In this document: one piece after another, positions 14,969 to 20,089 of the stretch | How the letters are laid out: each line of letters starts with the position of its first letter | Position numbering within the stretch: the stretch's first letter is position 1 | Origin: Clostridia bacterium | GTDB lineage: Bacteria > Bacillota > Clostridia > Christensenellales > Aristaeellaceae | NCBI GenBank assembly: GCA_016297535.1 | Contig: JAEDGL010000032.1 | Span: forward strand, 1-20,089 | Direction: 5' to 3' | DNA: 20,089 bases | Notes under the pieces: generated by a model | What the model saw: the letters and a program-made list of their open reading frames with translations, nothing else | What the model was told of the DNA's origin: nothing | The model's database searches: none | Translations under genes and position numbers: made by a program

Positions 14969-14982
14969 GGCGGAAAACCGCC
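14969..14982 (-). repeat. Leader hairpin next to the yloU ribosome binding site
   Basis: GGCGG/CCGCC (14969-14973 with 14978-14982) with a 4-nt loop ends 5 nt before the AAGGAGG (14964-14958) of the Asp23 gene. No terminator T-run follows. It could affect ribosome access, or keep the site open. Confidence 0.45.
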
Positions 14983-15025
14983 CACAATGCTGACCCGCCA
15001 TAAGAGAGCACGACAGGTCAAAGTC

Positions 15026-15054
15026 ATTATACATGATTGTCGCTTTTTTCGCAA
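15026..15054 (-). promoter_or_regulatory. Predicted sigma-A promoter of the yloU-fakA-recG unit
   Basis: On the minus strand, TTGCGA (15054-15049) and a perfect TATAAT (15031-15026) are 17 nt apart. The leader to the ATG at 14946 is about 75 nt. Between this promoter and the divergent one at 15208 lies an AT-rich gap in which I see no gene. Confidence 0.75.
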
Positions 15055-15207
15055 CTGATTTCCAGAAGGGTTTTCCATTTTGAATTGTTACATATTTGCT
15101 TCAAAAATAAGTCACAAGAGAAAACGAGAAAACCTTTATTCTACTTGCATTCCATGTTTGCACTTCTTTTCCGTCATTTGTTTATTTCATATTTTGAGCC
15201 ATCCGTG
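15055..15207. other. AT-rich gap between divergent promoters
   Basis: No open frame with a ribosome binding site is visible. A 10-nt imperfect inverted repeat (AAGGGTTTTC near 15065 with GAAAACCTTT near 15127) is the only structure I see. In many other Bacillota the L28 ribosomal protein gene sits divergently next to yloU; it is not here. Confidence 0.5.
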
Positions 15208-15235
15208 TTTACAAAGTTGAAATAAGTGCTATAAT
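15208..15235 (+). promoter_or_regulatory. Strong predicted sigma-A promoter
   Basis: TTTACA (15208-15213), a 16-nt spacer and a perfect TATAAT (15230-15235) with the extended TG (TGCTATAAT). It reads into the 562-aa membrane protein gene, 73 nt before its ATG. Confidence 0.8.
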
Positions 15236-15308
15236 AGAAAAGCGTATGTAGACCAGCGCATTTTGAATGTTTTTTCTTACCGAAACAGTTCAGGCAAGGA
15301 GATGCAGC

Positions 15309-16997
15309 ATGAACGGCAATCGATCCAAATATACCTACACCCCTACCTATGGCATGCAAAAGCGTGGCCTGATCAAGAAAAGCGCACCCGCGCGCCAGCT
15401 GCCGGAGGCTCCCGATTTTACGCAGGTGCCTGATCCGGCCATCGGCGTTCCTTTGCAGCAGTCCTTACCGCAGCAGCCCGCTCAGGGTTCCGCCTCCGCA
15501 CCTCAAATGAGCGGTTTTATGCCAACTCCATCCTATTTTGCCGCAGGGCAGCAGCCCGCAACTATGCAGCCTTCTTCCGCGCCTGCACAGATGCCCTTTG
15601 CCGCACCAAACTTTGTGCAACCCGGTCAGTTTTCTCCGCTGCCTCCGCTGCAGACCATGCCCCAGCAAAGCTATCAGCAGCTTCCTCTGGGAAACAGCGT
15701 CCACAGCTTACCCAACAATGGTTTTGCCGGACGCACGCAGGGCTTTGTACCGCCACGGCAGAACAGCGTTCCCAATGTACAGCCTGCAAACGGCATGCCT
15801 CCCCAAATTGGGTGGAATCAACCGCAAACCGCCCAACAAAGCATTCCCCCGTTTTCCGGCACTGCCATGAACGGCATGCAGCCGGCCGCTCCGTTCCAAA
15901 GTGCACCGCAGCAGCAGCCCATGACCTACCCGCCCCTGCAGCCTGTTGCTCAGCAGCCCGGCTTTACGGTACAGACGAACACGCCGCATGCGGCCCCGCG
16001 TATTCCTTCACTGGACGCGGACAAGCTTTGGTCCATCTTTCTGTTTGGGGTTTTGCCGCTGCTGTTTATTCCCTGCCTGTTCGTTTCCAATGCATGGGAT
16101 GTTCTGCGCTACGTTTTTGTCGGTGCAACCGTTGTTGGCCTGGGTGCCATGTGGTACAGGCAGATGTACAACTCCACATCGCGACTGGTGGTCAGCGTAG
16201 CGTATCTGGCGCTTTGCATTATCACCATGGCAATGCTGATGCAGGGAGCAAACGACGCCAAGCAGGCTTCCGCAAACCTCTCCAATCCCCCTCAGCAGGT
16301 ACAGGCCACGCCTACGCCCGACGCAAACATGGCAGCGACTGCGAGCAGCGCTACGCCAACACCGGCGCCTACGGTTTCCGGCCCCTCCGAGGCAGAGCGC
16401 AGGCTGGAACTGTTCATGGAGCTATGGAAGGTTAACAACACCACCGAAATGGTCAACCTTGTACAGCCCAGCTGGCGCGGGCAACAGGAAAATGCTTCAA
16501 CTTCCCTGTTTATTGCCCTTGCCAACCGCACACCCGAGGATTTTACCATCGAGGATATCTCCGGCACCGAGACGGACAACAGCCGTACCATATCCATGCG
16601 TGCCACCATCAATAAGAATACCGGCAAAGCCCCCGTTGTATACCGCTTTATGGTAATGATGGTGAAAGAAGGCGGCGAATGGTATGTAAATCCCAACTCT
16701 CTCGCCACCAACGATGCCGAGGAGACCGTTACGCAGGATGAAAATGTGGTTAAAACCCAGGCCTCCGGCACCGTAACGGAACCTCCGCGCGAAACGGTAA
16801 CCCCCGCGCCGCCTGCCAGCACGATGCTGTACTACAACATCGGCGGAAACTATTACCATATGGATCCCGAATGTTCCAGCGTTGGCAAGGATTATCTGCC
16901 CTTTGACGCCAGTTTCCCCTATTCCGATCTGGCCAGCTACAATCGGACGCTGCTTCCCTGCCTGAGCTGCAATGCCCCTACTGATACGCTTGATTGA
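15309..16997 (+). CDS. Q/P-rich membrane protein with NTF2-like region and Cys/His C-terminus
   Basis: A 562-aa protein of unknown function. Residues 1-235 are low-complexity, rich in Gln, Pro, Ala and Met. Three hydrophobic segments follow (about 239-260, 264-284, 294-315). Behind them is a Thr/Pro linker (about 328-360) of the kind seen in surface proteins. A globular part (about 360-470), with ERRLELFMELWKVNN and a strand-rich end, resembles NTF2-like/DUF4878-type domains. The C-terminal 55 residues read YYNIGGNYYHMDPECSS ... LLPCLSCNA (from about 507), with one His and three Cys spaced like a small metal site. Three membrane passes would place the two ends on opposite sides. The ATG at 15309 has AAGGAG 7 nt upstream; an upstream in-frame ATG at 15267 has none. 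ybaK follows after 15 nt. Confidence 0.8.
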   Translation: MNGNRSKYTYTPTYGMQKRGLIKKSAPARQLPEAPDFTQVPDPAIGVPLQQSLPQQPAQGSASAPQMSGFMPTPSYFAAGQQPATMQPSSAPAQMPFAAPNFVQPGQFSPLPPLQTMPQQSYQQLPLGNSVHSLPNNGFAGRTQGFVPPRQNSVPNVQPANGMPPQIGWNQPQTAQQSIPPFSGTAMNGMQPAAPFQSAPQQQPMTYPPLQPVAQQPGFTVQTNTPHAAPRIPSLDADKLWSIFLFGVLPLLFIPCLFVSNAWDVLRYVFVGATVVGLGAMWYRQMYNSTSRLVVSVAYLALCIITMAMLMQGANDAKQASANLSNPPQQVQATPTPDANMAATASSATPTPAPTVSGPSEAERRLELFMELWKVNNTTEMVNLVQPSWRGQQENASTSLFIALANRTPEDFTIEDISGTETDNSRTISMRATINKNTGKAPVVYRFMVMMVKEGGEWYVNPNSLATNDAEETVTQDENVVKTQASGTVTEPPRETVTPAPPASTMLYYNIGGNYYHMDPECSSVGKDYLPFDASFPYSDLASYNRTLLPCLSCNAPTDTLD

Positions 16998-17012
16998 CGA
17001 GAGGTTGCTACT

Positions 17013-17480
17013 ATGGAAAAAACCAATGTCATGCGCCTGCTGGACGGGCGCAAGCTTCCCTATACGGCACATGAATATCCTGCGCAGAGCGTGCCAAACG
17101 GCTTAGAAGTAGCCCGCATGCTTGGGCAGGATCCTACGCATGTTTTTAAAACGCTGGTTACAGTAGGCGCATCGCACAAGAACTATGTTCTTGTTATTCC
17201 GGTTGGCGAGGAGCTGTCGCTGAAAAAAGCTGCCGAAGCGGTGCACGAAAAGAGCATTGAAATGCTTAAAAGCAAAGAGCTTCTCCCGCTGACCGGATAC
17301 ATCCACGGAGGCTGTTCTCCCATCGGCATGAAAAAGCAGTTTCCCACCGTAGTGGATGAAACTGCTTTGCTATGTGATACTCTTGTTTTCAGCGCGGGCA
17401 AGGTAGGCTATCAGGTAGAAATGACGCCCGATGTTCTTGCTCAGATGATCCCCTATACCATCGCCGACGTAACAATGTAA
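17013..17480 (+). CDS. ybaK: Cys-tRNA(Pro)/Cys-tRNA(Cys) deacylase YbaK
   Basis: A 155-aa trans-editing enzyme that hydrolyses mischarged Cys-tRNA(Pro) and so protects translation accuracy. The conserved catalytic Lys46 is in HVFKTLV (43-49). The substrate-pocket signature GGCSPIGMKK (99-108) and the closing FSAGKVGYQVEMTP (126-139) are present, and the length is standard for YbaK/EbsC. The ATG at 17013 has GAGAGG upstream, in the short gap behind the membrane protein gene, so both share one transcript. A bidirectional terminator about 100 nt downstream closes the unit. Confidence 0.94.
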   Translation: MEKTNVMRLLDGRKLPYTAHEYPAQSVPNGLEVARMLGQDPTHVFKTLVTVGASHKNYVLVIPVGEELSLKKAAEAVHEKSIEMLKSKELLPLTGYIHGGCSPIGMKKQFPTVVDETALLCDTLVFSAGKVGYQVEMTPDVLAQMIPYTIADVTM

Positions 17481-17483
17481 AGT

Positions 17484-17620
17484 GGTCTGAAATAGTTTTC
17501 TCCTATGCACATGGACGGTGAACTGCCAGGGAACCGAGCCCGCCGTATGTCGTTGGATTCAGAACCGCAGACCGACAGTCAAAAACCCCGCCTGTTCCTT
17601 TTGAACATGCGGGGCTTTTA
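17484..17620 (+). ncRNA. Candidate structured RNA behind ybaK (6S-like fold, unproven)
   Basis: The segment between the ybaK stop and the terminator can fold into one long irregular hairpin. The outer stem is GGTCTGAA (17484-17491) with TTCAGAaCC (17558-17566), or alternatively GGTCTG with CAGACC (17568-17573). A large internal bubble follows, then an inner stem ACAT-gg-ACGG (17509-17518) with CCGT-ATGT (17543-17550), and a 24-nt top with GGG/CCC pairing. It ends in a strong terminator. Outer stem, large central bubble and apical arm are the architecture of 6S RNA, but it is shorter than usual and I cannot confirm conserved positions. It could also be just the 3' UTR of ybaK. I see no convincing promoter of its own. 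Confidence 0.35.
17581..17619. terminator. Bidirectional terminator between ybaK and the VanY-like gene
   Basis: CCCCGC (17586-17591) pairs with GCGGGG (17609-17614); the stem extends after one mismatch with TGTTC/GAACA to a 5-nt loop. TTTT follows on the plus strand (17616-17619) and TTTTT on the minus strand (17585-17581). It serves two convergent units. Confidence 0.88.
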
Positions 17621-17631
17621 AACGATGGGAG

Positions 17632-18834
17632 TTATTGATAGCTGTAAGCCATCACAACGCCATCCATGTTATCCAGACTGGCTTGATAGCTGACTGCGGG
17701 ATTGGGCACCGGGAGTGCAAAGGTAGTATTGGCATCCGCGCCCTTGATACGAACCACCTCGTACACCAGCGCGTCATCCTCATAAATGCAAATATGTGGA
17801 TGCTCCATCAAAAACTCGATGTATTCCTCCAGACAGAAGCCCATTACCTTCATCACGGCTGCATGCGCCTTGCCAACGTAGCGGTACAGATTGAGCTTGG
17901 AGGATACGCCCGTTTTAAAGCTCTTATCCTCCCAGGCGGAATTGGGAAAATCCTTTGCGGGGAAACGGAACACAATACCGTACCGCCAGCAGTTTTCCGT
18001 AAGCCATGCGCCCTGCGCGCTTTCTGCCTGGAACTTTTTGTTGTTCAGCTCCTTGTTTCCGCTCTGGTACACATCCATGCGGAAACTCATGCCCGTATGA
18101 TAGTCGCTGGTGCCTGGATAGTTCACTTCCTTTTTGGTTTCTGCAATCAGACGCTCGCTGGAGTAACGGGAGCTCAGCTTTTCCATCGCGCTGTTGAACA
18201 GATCCTGCTGTTCGTCGACGGAACGGTATCCCTCCATTACAATAAAGTATTCAAGGCCCGCCTCTTCCTTGGCAGCCTTCAGCGCCTCTACCAGCGCATC
18301 AAACGCGGGCTGGAACAGCTTGACCGAGCCGCTGTGTACCTGAACCTTAAAATCACCCGTGGTGCCAACCGCTACCAGGCCTTCTTCAGAAAAATCGTTT
18401 GGCAGCGCATGCCACGCATTCACCAGCATCAGGCCGCCGTTGATCAGCTGAGAACGTTCCATGGTGATGGTGCTGGTATTTTCCAGACCGGCATGTCCCT
18501 CATCCTGGACACGCCATACCTTACCGTCCAGCTCTTTTTCCCAGGAAGAGAGGTTCTCGCTTACGCCGGTGCTCTGGCTGGCATTCTGCTTGTACGCATG
18601 GTTCTGAGCCCGAAGCGCATCCATTTCGGCTTGGAAGGCGACTTCGCCTTCTGCATTCTCCGCCTCAATGCGGTCTCGCGTTTTGACATAATCGCGCGTT
18701 ACGGCCACAGAGCACAGATAGAACAAGCCGGCGCCTGCCGCAACCACAATGGCCAATATCAGCGCCGTGCGCTGAAGCAGCTTGTAAGGATCCTTCTTGA
18801 TCTTGTGGACCTTCTTGTTGGAATTTGTACGCAT
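17632..18834 (-). CDS. Membrane-anchored VanY/M15-like protein with lost catalytic residues
   Basis: A 400-aa protein with a basic N-terminus, one membrane helix (about 22-44) and a short coiled stretch (about 50-80), so the main part faces outside. The C-terminal half (about 170-345) matches D-Ala-D-Ala carboxypeptidases of the VanY/DacB (M15B) type: EGYRSVDEQQDLF (201-213), PGTSDYHTG (240-248), WLTENCWRYGIVFRFP (277-292) and YRYVGKAHA (317-325) with FCLEEY behind. The metal site is degraded: the family pattern SxHxxGxxxD reads S243-D-Y245-H-T-G-M-S-F-R252, and EPWHxRYVG reads K313-L-N-L316-Y-R-Y-V-G, so the usual His, Asp, Glu and His are Tyr, Arg, Lys and Leu. It is likely a non-enzymatic wall-binding relative. 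The ATG at 18834 has AAAGGTGG upstream. It lies 30 nt behind parB. Confidence 0.85.
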   Translation of the reverse strand: MRTNSNKKVHKIKKDPYKLLQRTALILAIVVAAGAGLFYLCSVAVTRDYVKTRDRIEAENAEGEVAFQAEMDALRAQNHAYKQNASQSTGVSENLSSWEKELDGKVWRVQDEGHAGLENTSTITMERSQLINGGLMLVNAWHALPNDFSEEGLVAVGTTGDFKVQVHSGSVKLFQPAFDALVEALKAAKEEAGLEYFIVMEGYRSVDEQQDLFNSAMEKLSSRYSSERLIAETKKEVNYPGTSDYHTGMSFRMDVYQSGNKELNNKKFQAESAQGAWLTENCWRYGIVFRFPAKDFPNSAWEDKSFKTGVSSKLNLYRYVGKAHAAVMKVMGFCLEEYIEFLMEHPHICIYEDDALVYEVVRIKGADANTTFALPVPNPAVSYQASLDNMDGVVMAYSYQ

Positions 18835-18864
18835 ATGAACCCACCTTTTCTGTGCGTGCGCAGG

Positions 18865-19713
18865 TCAGACAAGCAGCCTGCCGATCACTTCATAGAGATG
18901 CTCCAGTTCCTCAGCACTGTTGTAGGAAAGCGTAATCTTGCCCTTGCTCTCGGTGCCGTTCAACACGGTTTTCAAGCCAAGCGCTTCACGCATGCTGTTT
19001 TGCAGCGCATCCAGTTCAGGGGTAATGGTTTTGACGGTTCTTTTCGGGGTGCTTTCCTTGGGTTTGTCCTTAACAAGCTCCTCCAGCTTGCGCACGCTGT
19101 AATCCAGCGTTACGCACTGGTGCGCCAGCTCCAGCTGACGCTTTTTATCATTCAAACCGGCCAGCACGCGGGCATGTCCGGCAGAAAGATCGCCTGAAAT
19201 AACCAGATCTGTAATCTCCCCGGGCAAATGGAGCAGTCTGAGCGCATTGGCTATGGCGGGACGGCTTTTCCCAAGCTTTTGAGAAGCCTGCTCCTGCGTA
19301 TATCCGCACTCCTGCATCAGGCTGCGGATGGCAGCCGCTTCCTCAATGGGGTTTAGATCCTGACGCTGCAAGTTTTCAATCAGCGCCGCTTCCATCTGCT
19401 GAGCCGTGGTCATATCGCGAACAATGCAGGGAACGCTGGCAAGACCCGCCATGCGCGACGCGCGATAGCGCCTTTCCCCCGCAACAATGCGGTAGCGCAT
19501 GCCATCCTCCACCACAAGGATGGGAGACAGCACGCCAGCCTCGCGGATGCTCTCGGCCAACTGCTCCAGCGCTTCCTTATCAAACTCGCGCCTGGGCTGA
19601 TCGGTATTAGGATCGATATCATCAATGGGGATATCGCGAACGACCGTTTCCAGCAATGTGTCGTTCTGCGGCAGGAGCGCATCCAGGCCCCTGCCAAGTC
19701 CGCCGCGCTTCAT
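18865..19713 (-). CDS. parB: Chromosome-partitioning protein ParB (Spo0J)
   Basis: A 282-aa CTP-dependent DNA clamp that loads at parS sites and works with ParA in chromosome segregation. The N-terminal KRGGLGRGLDALL (2-14) is the ParA-contacting peptide. The ParB/Srx domain includes the CTP-binding motif GERRYRA (79-85) and ENLQRQDLNPIEEA (113-126). A helix-turn-helix region (about 138-162, GYTQEQASQKLGKS and following) binds parS, and a C-terminal dimer domain ends the protein. I chose the ATG at 19713: AAGGAG is 9 nt upstream, whereas the GTG at 19719 is too close to it. parA lies 27 nt upstream. No parS-like palindrome (TGTTTCACGTGAAACA form) is visible in the window. Confidence 0.96.
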   Translation of the reverse strand: MKRGGLGRGLDALLPQNDTLLETVVRDIPIDDIDPNTDQPRREFDKEALEQLAESIREAGVLSPILVVEDGMRYRIVAGERRYRASRMAGLASVPCIVRDMTTAQQMEAALIENLQRQDLNPIEEAAAIRSLMQECGYTQEQASQKLGKSRPAIANALRLLHLPGEITDLVISGDLSAGHARVLAGLNDKKRQLELAHQCVTLDYSVRKLEELVKDKPKESTPKRTVKTITPELDALQNSMREALGLKTVLNGTESKGKITLSYNSAEELEHLYEVIGRLLV

Positions 19714-19740
19714 TGGCACCTACTCCTTAGATCAAACGTA

Positions 19741-20089
19741 TCAGCAGCGTTCCTTGTTGCGCCGCAAAAATTCTTCTGCCAGCCTGCGGTAGCTCTCCGC
19801 GCCGATGCTGCGCGGATCGTACAGGTGGATGGGCAGGCCGTGGCTGGGCGCTTCACCCAGCCGTACATTGCGCGGGATGGCTGTTGCATAAACACGGCTT
19901 TTAAAATGCTTTTTCACCTGATCAACCACCTGCAAACCAAGATTGGTGCGGCCATCCAGCATGGTCAGCAGCACGCCCTCGATATCCAGCCGGGGATTAA
20001 AGGTATGCTTGACACGGTTGATGGTGTTCATCAAGCTGGTCACGCCCTCCAGCGCGTAATATTCGCACTGGATGGGAATAAGCACACGC
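19741..20089 (-). CDS. parA: ParA/Soj ATPase, C-terminal part (cut by window end)
   Basis: Only the last 116 codons are present; the gene continues beyond the right edge. The visible part has IPIQCEYYALEGVTSLMNTI, a ParA/Soj signature behind the Walker B region, then LTMLDGRTNLGLQVVDQVK, and the C-terminal TAIPRNVRLGEAPSHGLPI, which is near-invariant in chromosomal ParA proteins. The P-loop lies outside the window. ParA is the deviant Walker ATPase that positions ParB-parS complexes. It is directly upstream of parB, the standard order. Confidence 0.95.
   Translation of the reverse strand, partial: RVLIPIQCEYYALEGVTSLMNTINRVKHTFNPRLDIEGVLLTMLDGRTNLGLQVVDQVKKHFKSRVYATAIPRNVRLGEAPSHGLPIHLYDPRSIGAESYRRLAEEFLRRNKERC

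Noticed and set aside
15400..16010. Q/P-rich low-complexity run as a possible repeat array
   Set aside because: The coding is irregular and there is no repeated unit of constant length. It is one continuous reading frame of a membrane protein.
17481..17580. tRNA, SRP RNA, T-box or known riboswitch behind ybaK
   Set aside because: No T-arm or CCA, no SRP GGAA/GCAA apical motif and no T-box TGGNACCGCG were found, and no plus-strand gene lies downstream for a riboswitch to control.
17635..19197. 520-codon plus-strand open frame
   Set aside because: It is antisense to the VanY-like gene and parB. Its length comes from the GC-rich codon bias of those genes.
1..20089. CRISPR array, transposase, integrase, phage genes or restriction system
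   Set aside because: I saw no spaced direct repeats, no recombinase motifs and no defence-gene cluster on either strand.

Overview
The window looks like a chromosomal segment from a low-oxygen, Gram-positive Clostridia-type bacterium (Bacillota). The gene content supports this: FloA/NfeD, a YloU-YloV (Asp23/FakA) pair next to recG, chromosomal parAB, and strong Shine-Dalgarno sequences (AAGGAGG, GGGAGG) with many GTG/TTG starts. Most genes are moderately GC-rich. The first kilobase is clearly AT-rich, lies directly behind a tRNA gene, and looks like an accessory insertion. I cannot name a genus.

Layout. 1-54: 3' part of tRNA-Leu(GAG) and its terminator. 133-829: a lone AT-rich gene (DUF4160-like C-terminus) with its own promoter, then about 300 nt of AT-rich DNA. 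1095-3109: a minus-strand two-gene unit (unknown 344-aa protein, then an RluA-type pseudouridine synthase) with a near-consensus promoter and a terminator. 3153-4210: secreted or anchored peptidoglycan-binding protein, minus strand. 4229-5148: divergent nudC with its terminator. 5151-8619: a minus-strand five-gene unit, nfeD - floA - small membrane protein - LytTR response regulator - GNAT acetyltransferase. 8652-10873: a minus-strand unit, trmL - small acidic membrane protein - family 4 uracil-DNA glycosylase - cluster-less UDG paralogue. 10881-15054: yloU - fakA(yloV) - recG, minus strand. 15208-17619: plus-strand large Q/P-rich membrane protein and ybaK, followed by a foldable segment and a bidirectional terminator. 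17632-20089: minus-strand parA (partial) - parB - membrane-anchored VanY-like protein.

How the genes fit together. Most of the window is housekeeping: rRNA/tRNA modification and proofreading (RluA-like, TrmL, YbaK), DNA repair (two UDGs, RecG), chromosome segregation (ParAB), fatty-acid/membrane functions (FakA, FloA, NfeD) and cell-wall-facing proteins (PG-binding protein, VanY-like protein).

I did not find a convincing undescribed multi-gene defence or mobile system. The points most worth a second look are: the VanY-like protein beside parB, which seems to have lost its metal and catalytic residues; the tandem UDGs of which one lacks all Fe-S cysteines; the LytTR regulator without a kinase inside a flotillin operon; a structured non-coding segment behind ybaK; and the AT-rich gene behind the tRNA.
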